Positions 39,375 through 48,391 of a stretch of 64,000 nucleotides of DNA are shown here, piece by piece. Each line of letters opens with the position of its first letter. The stretch's first letter is position 1. The notes under the pieces were generated by a model. The model searched no databases. It was not told the DNA's origin and saw nothing but the letters and a program-made list of their open reading frames with translations. The position numbers and the translations under genes were made by a program. Source of the stretch: Rathayibacter sp. VKM Ac-2804 (GTDB lineage Bacteria; Actinomycetota; Actinomycetes; Actinomycetales; Microbacteriaceae); contig NZ_CP047420.1 in assembly GCF_009866655.1 (NCBI RefSeq), positions 2,852,001 to 2,916,000 on the forward strand, in the 5' to 3' direction.

Positions 39375-40376
39375 TCAGCGGCGGGCGCGCTCCAGGGCCG
39401 CCAGGTGGCCGTCGTCGAGCTCGAGCGAGACGGCGCGGACGAGGGCGTCGACCTCGGCCGGGGAGCGCGGGGCGACGGCGGCCGCGGTCACTCCGGGCCG
39501 GGAGAGCAGCCAGGCCAGCGCGACGGCCGCGGGGGCGGCCGAGAGCTCGGCGCCGATGGCGTCGAGGGCGACCAGCACGCGCCTGCCCCGCCGACCGATG
39601 TGGGCGGCGGCGAGAGCGCCGTCGGGGAGCCTGCCGAGCTGCCTGCGGCCGCGCGCGACGCCGTCGAGGAAGCCGTGCGCCAGCGGCGCCGTGCAGAGGA
39701 GCGAGAGGCCCTGACCGGCCGCGACCAGACCGACGTCGCCGTCTGCGCGAGAGCTCTCGAGCAGGCTGTAGGGCAGCTCGACGCCGGCGAACCGGGGGTG
39801 GCCGTGACCGGCGAGCACGCGCGCCTCGAAGAGCTCCTCAGCCGCGAAGCCCGAGGCGACGGCGGTGCCGACGAGACCGCGGGCGAGCAGCACCTCGACC
39901 GCGCTGAGCAGCTCGTCGAGCCGGCCGGCGCCGTCGGAGCGGACGGCCAGGACGTCGAGGCGCTCGGCGCCGAGCCGTCGCAGCGACTCCTCGACCCGGG
40001 TCACCAGGGCGCGCGGGGTGGCGGCCTCGGCGGGGGGCGCGCCGAAGCGGCCGAGCAGCCGGAACCGGTCGCGGTCGCGGTGACCGGCCAGCCAGCCGCC
40101 GATCCGGTCCTCCGCGGCGGCGGGAGCGGCGGTGTCGGCGACGACGACCCCGTCGCCGCCCCAGGCCGCGAAGCGCTCGAGCAGCTCGGGCCCGCCGAGG
40201 TCGTGACGAGCGAGCACGACGGCGTCGAGGACGAGCGGGAACAGGGTCTCGGCGGTGCCGCCGAGAGTGCGCTTGAGCGAGGCGGGAGCCACGACGGGAC
40301 GGGTGTCCGCCAGTGGCGGACGGAGAGCGGTGCCGCGCGGACTCCGCGCGGCCGACACGGCCTTCACCCTCGCCAC
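39375..40376 (-). CDS. Aldo/keto reductase-fold protein lacking catalytic residues
   Basis: 333 residues. The second half is clearly AKR-like (RALVTRVEESLRRLGAERLDVL, AAVALAWLLSRPGVTAAAVAPRSPAEVD). The catalytic tetrad is broken: the Asp survives in VVVADTAAP, but the Tyr, Lys and His positions read APAAAE, LLGRFG and VRSDG. It is therefore probably not an oxidoreductase, and may be a binding or regulatory relative. GGGGAG lies seven bases before the GTG. Divergent from the glucosidase gene. Confidence 0.75.
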   Translation of the reverse strand: MARVKAVSAARSPRGTALRPPLADTRPVVAPASLKRTLGGTAETLFPLVLDAVVLARHDLGGPELLERFAAWGGDGVVVADTAAPAAAEDRIGGWLAGHRDRDRFRLLGRFGAPPAEAATPRALVTRVEESLRRLGAERLDVLAVRSDGAGRLDELLSAVEVLLARGLVGTAVASGFAAEELFEARVLAGHGHPRFAGVELPYSLLESSRADGDVGLVAAGQGLSLLCTAPLAHGFLDGVARGRRQLGRLPDGALAAAHIGRRGRRVLVALDAIGAELSAAPAAVALAWLLSRPGVTAAAVAPRSPAEVDALVRAVSLELDDGHLAALERARR

Positions 40377-40463
40377 TCGCCCACTCCCCCGCGGCGGTCC
40401 GGGTCCGCCAGCACCGAGAGTATCCGAGCGCGGTCGGCGCCCCGCGGGGCGCTCGGGAACGCT

Positions 40464-40477
40464 TAACCCGATCGTTA
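40464..40477. promoter_or_regulatory. Palindromic operator candidate in the glucosidase promoter
   Basis: TAACCCGATCGTTA: arms TAAC and GTTA around CCGATC. It is 76 bases upstream of the -10 hexamer at 40553-40558. LacI-type repressors often control such genes, but no regulator gene is adjacent. Confidence 0.3.
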
Positions 40478-40552
40478 CACGGTGTTCCCCGGCGGGCTCC
40501 CGGGGGTCGCTCGCGCCGGTGCGGCGACCGCGTCCGAGTCGGTGGCGGCGGC

Positions 40553-40558
40553 TAGATT
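40553..40558 (+). promoter_or_regulatory. -10 hexamer of a leaderless glucosidase mRNA
   Basis: TAGATT is six bases before the ATG at 40565, so transcription should begin at or next to the start codon; no Shine-Dalgarno sequence is present. Confidence 0.55.
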
Positions 40559-40564
40559 CGGGCC

Positions 40565-42298
40565 ATGGAGCCCCTCACCCCGACCCCCGCGACGCCCTGG
40601 TGGACGAGCGCGGTCGTCTACCAGATCTACCCCCGCTCGTTCGCCGATTCGAACGGCGACGGGATCGGCGACCTCGGCGGCATCCGCGCGCACCTCGACC
40701 ACCTCGCCGACCTCGGCGTGGACGTCGTCTGGCTGTCGCCGGTCTACCCGTCGCCGCAGCACGACAACGGCTACGACATCTCGGACTACCAGGACATCGA
40801 TCCCCTGTTCGGCTCGCTCGAGGAGTTCGACCTGCTGCTCGCCGAGGCGCACGAGCGCGGGATCAAGCTGGTGATGGACCTCGTGGTGAACCACACCAGC
40901 GACGAGCACGCCTGGTTCGTGCAGTCGCGCTCCTCGCAGGAGGACGCGAAGCGCGACTGGTACTGGTGGCGCCGCGGGCGGGAGACGGCCGGGCAGGAGT
41001 CCGCGCCGATCGAGCCGGACGCCGAGCTCGAGGCGACCGCGGACGCGGGCCTCGACGTCGCCGAGCCCAACGGCTGGCGCTCCTACTTCTCCGGGCCGGC
41101 CTGGACGCTCGACCCGGCGACGGACGAGTACTTCCTGCACCTCTTCGCGGTGCAGCAGCCCGACCTCAACTGGGAGAACCCGGAGGTCCGGCACGCGGTG
41201 CACGCGATGATGAACTGGTGGCTCGACCGCGGGGTCGACGGCTTCCGGATGGACGTCATCAACCTCGTCTCGAAGGACGTCGACCAGATCGACGGCGAGG
41301 GCGGCGGCTCCGGGATCGTCGGCGGGGTCGGTCCCCGGCTGCACGAGTACCTCCGCGAGATGAACGAGGCGGTGTTCGCCGGGCGCGACGCCGCGCTGAT
41401 GACGGTCGGCGAGATGCCGGGCGTCACCCTCGAGGAGGCGGTGCTCGTCACCGACCCGGAGCGGCGCGAGCTCGACATGGTCTTCCAGTTCGAGCACGTC
41501 GGGATCGACCACGGCGTCGACAAGTTCCACCCGGTTCCGCTCGATCTCGTCGCGCTGAAGGCGAATCTCGCCCGCTGGCAGGACGGGCTCGCGGAACGCG
41601 GCTGGAACAGCCTCTACCTCGGGAACCACGACCAGCCCCGGCTCGTCTCGCGCTTCGGCGACGACGGCGCCCGGCGCTACGAGTCGGCCACGCTCTGGGC
41701 GACGCTCCTGCACCTGCAGCGCGGCACGCCGTACATCTACCAGGGCGATGAGATCGGCATGACCAACGTGCCGTTCGCCGGCATCGAGGACTTCCGCGAC
41801 GTCGAGTCGCTGAACTACTACGCCGAGGCGGTCGAGGAGCGCGGCGAGGACGCGGAGCAGGTGCTCGCGGGGCTCCGCGCGCAGAGCCGCGACAACGCGC
41901 GGACGCCGGTGCAGTGGGACGGCGGACCGCAGGCCGGCTTCACGACCGGCGAGCCGTGGATCCCGGTGAACCCGAACCACGTCGAGGTGAACGTGGCGGC
42001 CGACCGCGCCGCGGAGCGCTCGGTCTTCGAGTACTACCGGGCGCTGATCGCGCTGCGGCACGAGGACGAGACGGTGCGGCTCGGCCGCTTCGCCCTGCTC
42101 GAGCCGGAGCACCCGACGCTGTTCGCGTACACCCGCACCGGGGCGAGCGAGCTGCTCGTGGTCGGCAACGTGTCGGGCGAGCCGCTCGAGGTCGCGCTGC
42201 TCGAGGAGTGGGCCGGCGCCGAGACGGTGCTCGGCAACGTCGCCGGGGCGTCGGGGTCGACGCTCGGGCCGTGGGAGGCGCGGATCCTGCGTCGCTGA
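40565..42298 (+). CDS. GH13 alpha-glucosidase
   Basis: Retaining glycosidase of the oligo-1,6-glucosidase/alpha-glucosidase group, 577 residues, intracellular (no signal peptide). Conserved regions: VVYQIYPRSFADSNGDGIGD, DLVVNHTSDEHAWF, nucleophile D230 in GFRMDVIN, acid/base E283 in TVGEMPG, and D356 in YLGNHDQPR. The C-terminal beta domain ends LGPWEARILRR. It would release glucose from imported malto- or isomalto-oligosaccharides or sucrose isomers; no transporter is nearby, so the substrate is open. Confidence 0.92.
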   Translation: MEPLTPTPATPWWTSAVVYQIYPRSFADSNGDGIGDLGGIRAHLDHLADLGVDVVWLSPVYPSPQHDNGYDISDYQDIDPLFGSLEEFDLLLAEAHERGIKLVMDLVVNHTSDEHAWFVQSRSSQEDAKRDWYWWRRGRETAGQESAPIEPDAELEATADAGLDVAEPNGWRSYFSGPAWTLDPATDEYFLHLFAVQQPDLNWENPEVRHAVHAMMNWWLDRGVDGFRMDVINLVSKDVDQIDGEGGGSGIVGGVGPRLHEYLREMNEAVFAGRDAALMTVGEMPGVTLEEAVLVTDPERRELDMVFQFEHVGIDHGVDKFHPVPLDLVALKANLARWQDGLAERGWNSLYLGNHDQPRLVSRFGDDGARRYESATLWATLLHLQRGTPYIYQGDEIGMTNVPFAGIEDFRDVESLNYYAEAVEERGEDAEQVLAGLRAQSRDNARTPVQWDGGPQAGFTTGEPWIPVNPNHVEVNVAADRAAERSVFEYYRALIALRHEDETVRLGRFALLEPEHPTLFAYTRTGASELLVVGNVSGEPLEVALLEEWAGAETVLGNVAGASGSTLGPWEARILRR

Positions 42299-42302
42299 CG
42301 CT

Positions 42303-42345
42303 CGGCCCGGCCGCGCCCCAGCTCTCGCGGGGCACGGCCGGGCCG
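42303..42345. terminator. Bidirectional terminator between glucosidase and aldo/keto reductase genes
   Basis: Perfect 11-base arms CGGCCCGGCCG (42303-42313) and CGGCCGGGCCG (42335-42345), with an inner GCCCC/GGGGC pairing. TCCTT follows on the plus strand. Confidence 0.75.
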
Positions 42346-42359
42346 TCCTTCGGCGCCGG

Positions 42360-43319
42360 TCAGGCGGAGGCGCGGTCGAGCTGGGCGATCTCGCTGCGGG
42401 TGATCGGCAGCGTCGCGGCGCCGAAGATCGACGCGAGCTCCTCGGCGCCGCGGGCGCGCACGATGACGGCCGAGACCTCCTGGTGCGCGAGCACCCAGGC
42501 GAGCGCGGCGGTGCCGGGGTTGCTGCCGTGCGCCTCCGCGACCTCGTCGAGCGCCGCGAGCACCTTGTTGCCGTGCCGGCCGACGTAGTCGAGCGCGGCC
42601 TCGAACATGACCGACTCGGGCTCGTCCGAGCGGTGGCGCAGCCTGCCGGTGAGGTAGCCGCTCGCGAGCGGCAGGCGCGCGAGGGTGCCGAGACCCTGGC
42701 GGAGCACCTCGGGGGCGACGTCGGCCTCGTACTGCTTGCGCTCCATCAGGTTGTACTCGGCGATCACCGCGGTGAAGGCGGGTAGGCCGAGCTCGCGGGC
42801 CGCCTCCTCCGCCTCCGCCAGGGCGGCGCCGCTGAAGTGCGCCGCGCCGAGGGCGCCGACCGAGCCGTCCGCGATGAACGGGGCGACGGCCGCGAGGCTC
42901 TCCGCGATCGGGACCTCCGGGTCCTCGCTGTCGAAGGAGAGCAGATCGATCCGGGTGCCGAGCCGCTCGAGGCTGCCCTCGATCGCGATCCGCACGTCCT
43001 CGGCGGCGAGACCGGGCGCGTCGGGGTGCCGGCCGACCTTCGTGGCGACGAGCAGCTCGTCCCGCCGGCCGCTCTGCTCGAGCCAGCGGCCGATCATGTA
43101 CTCGCTGCGTCCGGTGGCGTAGTGGTCGGCGGTGGAGATCAGGGTGCCGCCGAGCTGCGCGAACGCGTCGAGCACCTCGGTGGTCTCGTCGATGCTCGCG
43201 GCCCAGCCGAAGACGGAGCCGTCGAGGGCGACCGGGTGCACGGGCAGACCGGTGGCTCCGAGGAGGCGGGGCGGAAGGGGCGTCTCCGGCGCGAGGGCCG
43301 GGGGCGTCGAGTCGGTCAC
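42360..43319 (-). CDS. Aldo/keto reductase family protein
   Basis: 319 residues from the GTG at 43319 (GGAGGAC upstream). TIM-barrel AKR with Asp and Tyr in LISTADHYATGRSEYMIGRW and the Lys in LLVATKVGRHPD. The usual His (IHxPD) is replaced by LLSFDSEDPE, so the tetrad is incomplete. C-terminal NADPH-binding part VSAVIVRARGAEELASIF. Activity may be altered. Convergent with the glucosidase gene. Confidence 0.85.
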   Translation of the reverse strand: MTDSTPPALAPETPLPPRLLGATGLPVHPVALDGSVFGWAASIDETTEVLDAFAQLGGTLISTADHYATGRSEYMIGRWLEQSGRRDELLVATKVGRHPDAPGLAAEDVRIAIEGSLERLGTRIDLLSFDSEDPEVPIAESLAAVAPFIADGSVGALGAAHFSGAALAEAEEAARELGLPAFTAVIAEYNLMERKQYEADVAPEVLRQGLGTLARLPLASGYLTGRLRHRSDEPESVMFEAALDYVGRHGNKVLAALDEVAEAHGSNPGTAALAWVLAHQEVSAVIVRARGAEELASIFGAATLPITRSEIAQLDRASA

Positions 43320-43424
43320 GGGGTCCTCCGGTCGGGGCGGTGCGACGGCACGGTCCCGCCACCGTACCCCACGGACGACAGGCGGCCGGCCCACCGGAGG
43401 TGCGGCCGGACCCCGGGAACGACG

Positions 43425-43456
43425 GACGCCCGCCCCACGCGAGTGGGACGGGCGTC
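43425..43456 (-). terminator. Terminator of pnp
   Basis: Arms GACGCCCGCCCCAC (43425-43438) and GTGGGACGGGCGTC (43443-43456) pair with one mismatch around a GCGA loop. On the minus strand the tail is CGTCGTTCCCGG. It starts 17 bases past the pnp stop. Confidence 0.85.
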
Positions 43457-43472
43457 GGTCGCGCGGGAGGGA

Positions 43473-45737
43473 TCAGCTCTCGGCGGGGACCTCGACGGGC
43501 GCCTCGGCGTCCTCGGCCACGACGGGCGCGAGGGACAGCTTGCCGCGGTCGTCGATCTTGGTGATCGAGACGAGCAGCTTCTGGCCAACTCCGAGGACGT
43601 CCTCGACGTTCTCGACGCGCTTGCCACCGGCGAGCTTGCGGACCTCGCTGATGTGCAGCAGGCCGTCCTTGCCGGGGAGGAGCGAGACGAACGCGCCGAA
43701 GGTCGCGATCTTGACGACGGTTCCGAGGAACTGCTCGCCGACCTCGGGGTTGGTCGGGTTCGCGATGGCGTTGACCTGGGCGCGAGCGGCCTCGGCCGAC
43801 GGTCCGTCGACGGCGCCGATGTAGACGGTGCCGTCCTCCTCGATGGAGATGTCGGCGCCGGTCTCGTCCTGGATCGCGTTGATCGTCTTGCCCTTGGGGC
43901 CGATCAGCTCGCCGATCTTGTCGACGGGGATCTGGACCGAGATCACGCGGGGCGCGGTCGGGGCCATCTCGTCGGGCTGGTCGATGGCCGCCGTGAGCAC
44001 CGCGAGGATCGTGGTGCGGGCGTCCTTGGCCTGCTTGAGCGCGGCGTCGAGGACCGACGACGGGATGCCGTCGAGCTTCGTGTCGAGCTGGATGGCCGTG
44101 ACGTACTCGGAGGTGCCGGCGACCTTGAAGTCCATGTCGCCGAGCGCGTCCTCGGCGCCCAGGATGTCGGTCAGCGCCGCGTAGCGGGTGTGACCGTCGA
44201 CCACGTCGGAGACGAGGCCCATCGCGATGCCCGCGACCGGGGCGCGCAGCGGCACACCGGCGTTGAGGAGCGACAGGGTCGACGCGCAGACGGAGCCCAT
44301 CGAGGTGGAGCCGTTGGAGCTGAGCGCCTCGGACACCTGGCGGATCGCGTAGGGGAACTCCTCGCGGCTCGGCAGCACCGGCACGAGGGCGCGCTCGGCG
44401 AGGAAGCCGTGCCCGATCTCGCGACGCTTCGGCGACCCGACGCGGCCGGTCTCACCGGTCGAGTAGGGCGGGAAGTTGTAGTGGTGCAGGTAGCGCTTCT
44501 TGGTGACGGGCGACAGCGAGTCGATCTGCTGCTCCATCTTGAGCATGTTCAGCGTGGTGACGCCCAGGATCTGGGTCTCGCCGCGCTGGAAGATCGCCGA
44601 GCCGTGGACGCGCGGGATGACCTGCACCTCGGCGTCGAGCGGACGGATGTCGGCCAGGCCGCGGCCGTCGATGCGGACGCCGTCGCGGAGGATGCGGCCG
44701 CGGACGACCACCTTCGTGACGGACTTGTACGCGGCGCCGACCTGCGAGTAGGCCTCGGCGGAGAGCTGACCGGACGCGATGCGCTCGGCGATCTGCTCCT
44801 TGACCCGGGCCTTGAGCGCGTCGTCGGCGTCCTGACGCTCGACCTTGTCGGCGATCTGGTAGACGCGGACGAGCTCGTCGTAGCTGAGCTCGGCGACGTT
44901 GTCGTAGGTCTCCTGCGCGTAGGGCAGGAAGACCGGGTAGTCCTTGACCGGCTTCGCGGTCTCGGCGGCCAGCTTCGACTGCGCCTCGACGAGCGCGCGG
45001 AGGAAGGGCTTGGCGGCCTCGAGGCCCTGGGCGACGACGGCCTCGTCGGGCTTGGTGGCGCCCGCCTTGATGAGGTTCCACGAGACGTCGGTGGCCTCGG
45101 CCTCGACCATCATGATGGCGACGTCCGAGGAGCCGTCCTCGTTGGTGACGACGCGGCCCGCGACGGTGAGGTCGAAGACAGCGTTCTCGAGCTGCGAGGC
45201 CTTGGGGAAGGCGACCCACTGGTCGTTGCCGGAGCCGTCGGACATGAGCGCGAGGCGCACACCGGCGACGGGGCCCGAGAAGGGCAGGCCGGAGATCTGG
45301 GTCGAGGCGCTCGCGGCGTTGATCGCGAGGGCGTCGTAGAACTCGTCGGGCGCGATGCTGAGGACCGTGATGACGATCTGGACCTCGTTGCGCAGGCCCT
45401 CGACGAACGAGGGGCGCAGCGGCCGGTCGATCAGACGGCAGACCAGGATCGCCTCGGTGGAGGGGCGGCCCTCGCGGCGGAAGAACGAGCCGGGGATCTT
45501 GCCGGCGGCGTAGGAGCGCTCCTCGACGTCGACGGTCAGCGGGAAGAAGTCGAAGTTGTCCTTAGGGTTCTTCGACGCCGAGGTGGCCGAGAGGAGCATG
45601 GTGTCCTCGTCGAGGTACGCGGCGACCGCGCCCTGAGCCTGCTGCGCGAGGCGGCCGGTCTCGAAGCGGACGGTGCGGGTGCCGTACGAGCCGTTGTCGA
45701 GAACGGCTTCGGCGAATGTGATTTCAGGACCTTCCAA
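43473..45737 (-). CDS. pnp: Polyribonucleotide nucleotidyltransferase, TTG start
   Basis: 3-prime to 5-prime phosphorolytic exoribonuclease, trimeric, 754 residues. The first RNase PH domain ([39 protein letters not shown]), a helical domain, and the second, catalytic PH domain ([43 protein letters not shown]) are followed by KH ([18 protein letters not shown]) and S1 ([21 protein letters not shown]). The TTG at 45737 lies nine bases after AAGGAG and matches the family start [16 protein letters not shown]; the longer open frame upstream is not conserved. The leader can fold (45828-45941). Confidence 0.95.
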   Translation of the reverse strand: MEGPEITFAEAVLDNGSYGTRTVRFETGRLAQQAQGAVAAYLDEDTMLLSATSASKNPKDNFDFFPLTVDVEERSYAAGKIPGSFFRREGRPSTEAILVCRLIDRPLRPSFVEGLRNEVQIVITVLSIAPDEFYDALAINAASASTQISGLPFSGPVAGVRLALMSDGSGNDQWVAFPKASQLENAVFDLTVAGRVVTNEDGSSDVAIMMVEAEATDVSWNLIKAGATKPDEAVVAQGLEAAKPFLRALVEAQSKLAAETAKPVKDYPVFLPYAQETYDNVAELSYDELVRVYQIADKVERQDADDALKARVKEQIAERIASGQLSAEAYSQVGAAYKSVTKVVVRGRILRDGVRIDGRGLADIRPLDAEVQVIPRVHGSAIFQRGETQILGVTTLNMLKMEQQIDSLSPVTKKRYLHHYNFPPYSTGETGRVGSPKRREIGHGFLAERALVPVLPSREEFPYAIRQVSEALSSNGSTSMGSVCASTLSLLNAGVPLRAPVAGIAMGLVSDVVDGHTRYAALTDILGAEDALGDMDFKVAGTSEYVTAIQLDTKLDGIPSSVLDAALKQAKDARTTILAVLTAAIDQPDEMAPTAPRVISVQIPVDKIGELIGPKGKTINAIQDETGADISIEEDGTVYIGAVDGPSAEAARAQVNAIANPTNPEVGEQFLGTVVKIATFGAFVSLLPGKDGLLHISEVRKLAGGKRVENVEDVLGVGQKLLVSITKIDDRGKLSLAPVVAEDAEAPVEVPAES

Positions 45738-46122
45738 GAGGTCTGTCTCCTTAACGTCTGCAACGGCACCCCTCTGGGCGCCGGCGTTCGTCGGAGCGGC
45801 ATGACGGTCAGGAATCGCACGCGATCCCACGGCAGGGCTTCGCGCCGTGCCGTCGTGTGGAGGGCGTTCGTGCTGGCCACCAGTAGAAGGGCTCCGGGTC
45901 TGCCCGACATCGTCCACTGCGCTGCAGCAGTGCGTGATGTCGCGAACCGGGACTCCACCACCGAGGACCAGCTTCCTGCCGGCCTGCTCCGTGGTTCGAA
46001 CCCGATGACGACCGGCGGTCGCTCCCGGATTCGGAACCGGTTCATGCTATCAGTGCGGGCACCGATCGACCAGGAACCGCGGATCCGCCGCGCGGCTCCG
46101 GGCCGGGACCGCGGCCGCGCGA
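45738..46122 (-). promoter_or_regulatory. pnp promoter and structured 5-prime leader
   Basis: 385 bases without a gene. Minus strand: a TAGCAT hexamer at 46046-46051 may be the -10. The leader contains a strong hairpin, GACATC and CACTGC against GCAGTG and GATGTC (45906-45941), and another, CACGGC against GCCGTG (45828-45849). In Escherichia coli PNPase represses its own mRNA after RNase III cuts a leader stem; these stems could serve the same purpose. Confidence 0.55.
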
Positions 46123-46551
46123 CTACCAGATCGTGCCGGCCCCGACGGTGATCGCCGCGAGCATCAGCGCGCCGAGCACGAGGCCGACGACGGCCCGGGT
46201 GACGCCCGCGCCCCGCCGCGCGCCGCCCTTGACGAGGCCGACGACACCGAGGACGACGGCGAGCACGTCGAGCGGACCGCCGAGCAGGAGACCGATGAAC
46301 AGCGGGATCGGAGTGAGGAGCACGCCGAGGATCCCGAGCACGAGCGACGCGGTCGCGGCGGCGTTGCCGACGGCGGGTGCCGCGGGCGCCAGTGGTGCGA
46401 GGTGGCCGGTCCAGGCCCGGCCGTCCCAGTAGCGCTGCGTGTTCACCTGACCGGGGTCCGGATACCAGCCGGGCGGCGGACCGGCGGGGGCGGGGCTGCC
46501 CCAGAACTCCGCCGGGGACGACGATCCCTGCGGCCGCGCGTCGTCAGCCAC
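46123..46551 (-). CDS. DUF2510/DUF4190-type small membrane protein
   Basis: 142 residues. N-terminal DUF2510 motif GPPPGWYPDPGQVNTQRYWDG followed by WTGHLAP, then two to three hydrophobic helices from residue 60 (ATASLVLGILGVLLTPIPLF, DVLAVVLGVVGLVKGG, AVVGLVLGALMLAAITVGAG). DUF2510 is an actinobacterial short motif of unknown role. Its start overlaps the upstream gene by eight bases, so the two are cotranscribed. Confidence 0.82.
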   Translation of the reverse strand: MADDARPQGSSSPAEFWGSPAPAGPPPGWYPDPGQVNTQRYWDGRAWTGHLAPLAPAAPAVGNAAATASLVLGILGVLLTPIPLFIGLLLGGPLDVLAVVLGVVGLVKGGARRGAGVTRAVVGLVLGALMLAAITVGAGTIW

Positions 46552-46984
46552 GGGTCTCGTGCATCAGCAGTTGAACGCGCAGGCCGCCCTTGCCCTTCAC
46601 GATCCGGGCGGGGATGCGCGGCTGCTTGCCCGCCTCGGTGAGCCGGGCCAGGGCCGCCTCGACGACGTTCTCGAGACCGCGGGGCACGTAGCCGACCAGA
46701 TCGCTCGGCCGGTGGTTCGCGAAGAGGCGGACCGGCATCGGCGCGTCGGTGCGCTCCTCCTCGATCGTGCGGCGCGGGATGACCGCCGTGATCTCCTCCT
46801 CGCCGAGGGCGTGCACGCGGGCCAGCTCGTCCTGGTGCGGGAGCGAGTCGGCGATGCCGAGGAGGGTGTCACCGCGCTTGGACTTGGGGCGCAGCTCGTA
46901 GTCGTAGTCGTCGAGCTTGCCCGAGCCGCGGTCGCCGGCGGGCAGGGGGTCGGAGTCGGAGCGGCCGAACGAGAAGAGCTTCAT
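46544..46984 (-). CDS. Uncharacterised 146-residue protein
   Basis: MKLFSFGRSDSDPL opens the protein, then a charged region, then ITAVIPRRTIEEERTDAPMP and VRLFANHRPSDLVGYVPRGL, ending RIPARIVKGKGGLRVQLLM. No signal peptide or membrane segment. The C-terminal part loosely recalls the small beta-barrel HIRAN domain (LVGYVPRGLENVV, then RIPARIVKGK), but this is not certain. GGAG precedes the ATG. Confidence 0.72.
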   Translation of the reverse strand: MKLFSFGRSDSDPLPAGDRGSGKLDDYDYELRPKSKRGDTLLGIADSLPHQDELARVHALGEEEITAVIPRRTIEEERTDAPMPVRLFANHRPSDLVGYVPRGLENVVEAALARLTEAGKQPRIPARIVKGKGGLRVQLLMHETRG

Positions 46985-47062
46985 GACTCCATCATGGAGC
47001 GCCGGGGCCGCCCGTGTCGCGGCGCGCGCCCCTGCCCGGTCGCCGCAGCCCGGCCGCCGCGC

Positions 47063-48310
47063 TCAGGCCGCCGAGCGCAGCATCCGCGCGATCGCCACCA
47101 GCACCAGCGCGAGCACGATCGCCACGAAGCCGACGAGCACCGGGACCGCCGGGAGGACGGAGAGCGCCGCTCCGATCAGGAGCACCGGGACCGCGAGCCC
47201 GACGTAGGAGGCGAGGAACATCCCGGCGAGGACCTCGCCGCGGGTCTCGTCGGAGGCGAGCGAGCCGGCGACCCCGAGGGCCAGGCGGAAGATCAGGCCG
47301 ACGCCGGCCCCGGCGATCACGCCGCCGCCGATGAAGGCGGGCAGCACGACGGCGACGGCGCCCCAGGCGACGAGGGCGAGCCCGACGGCGAGGGCCGCGG
47401 CGGAGAGGAGCAGCGCGCGGCGGACGGGCAGACGGGCGGCGGTCAGCTGGGCGACGGCGCCGGCCGCGAAGACGCCGAACGAGACGACGCCCGCGACGAG
47501 GTGCGAGGTCTCGCCGAAGCGGCCGGCCAGGAAGGTCGGCGCGAGCGAGGTGAACAGGCCGAAGACCGCGAAGCCGGCGAACGCACCCACGGCGGCCGAG
47601 AGGAAGGTGCCGCGCGAGGCGGCGGGCACGGCGAGCCGCTGCGGCCGGTAGGCGGGCAGCTCCTCCCGGCGCTCGACGGTCTCGGGGACGAGGGCGACCG
47701 CGATCCCGAGCACGACCAGCAGCACGAGGAAGACCTCGTAGGGCACGACCAGCGGGCGGTCGACGGTCACGGCGAGGACGCCGCCGATCAGCGGGCCGAG
47801 GGCGAGACCGCCGACGTTGACGAGGGTCGAGACGGCGCGCGAGGCGCCGGGGCCCTCCTCCGGCCGGGCGATCGCGCGGAGCTCGGAGAGGTGCGCGGTC
47901 GCGGTCGCCGTCAGCGCGCCGACGCCGATGCCGGTGAGCAGCCGCGCCACGATCAGCCCGGGCACGTCGGGCCAGAGCAGGAAGACGATGCTCGCCAGCA
48001 CCTCGACGAGGATCGCGGCGAGCAGGATGCGGCGCCGGCCGAGCCAGTCGCTCACGTGACCCGCCAGGAACAGGCTGGCGACCACTCCCACGGCGTAGGC
48101 CGCGAAGATCACCGTCACGACGAAGGCGGGGAAGCCGTCGCGCTGCTGGTAGATCGCGTAGAGCGGGGTCGGCACGGTGGAGAAGGCCATCACCGAGAGG
48201 AAGGCGACCGCGATCACCCAGAAGCCGAGGTGGTGCCCCAGCTCGGGGCGGCGCGAGGAGGACGAGGTGCGGGCGGCGGTGCGCTCGGCGGGGATTCCGG
48301 TGGTCGGCAT
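47063..48310 (-). CDS. MFS transporter, drug-efflux type
   Basis: 415 residues with about 12 hydrophobic segments. The cytoplasmic loop 2-3 motif is GHVSDWLGRRRILL; the N-terminus to residue 27 is polar. VARLLTGIGVGALTATATAHL is the motif-B-like helix 4. Probably a proton-driven exporter of small molecules. Divergent from the LysR-type gene, with 81 bases between starts, so the regulator likely controls it. Confidence 0.88.
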   Translation of the reverse strand: MPTTGIPAERTAARTSSSSRRPELGHHLGFWVIAVAFLSVMAFSTVPTPLYAIYQQRDGFPAFVVTVIFAAYAVGVVASLFLAGHVSDWLGRRRILLAAILVEVLASIVFLLWPDVPGLIVARLLTGIGVGALTATATAHLSELRAIARPEEGPGASRAVSTLVNVGGLALGPLIGGVLAVTVDRPLVVPYEVFLVLLVVLGIAVALVPETVERREELPAYRPQRLAVPAASRGTFLSAAVGAFAGFAVFGLFTSLAPTFLAGRFGETSHLVAGVVSFGVFAAGAVAQLTAARLPVRRALLLSAAALAVGLALVAWGAVAVVLPAFIGGGVIAGAGVGLIFRLALGVAGSLASDETRGEVLAGMFLASYVGLAVPVLLIGAALSVLPAVPVLVGFVAIVLALVLVAIARMLRSAA

Positions 48311-48391
48311 GCGCCCAGAGTGCTCCTGTCGATCGTCCACGTCCAACGGAGGATCCTGGACGCATTGATCGCCGAAGCCGCACAATGAGGC

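Noticed and set aside
42837..46151. 1104-codon plus-strand frame opposite pnp
   Set aside because: Antisense shadow of pnp; no family features.
46544..46984. HIRAN-domain helicase-associated protein
   Set aside because: Only a loose resemblance at the C-terminus; left as uncharacterised.
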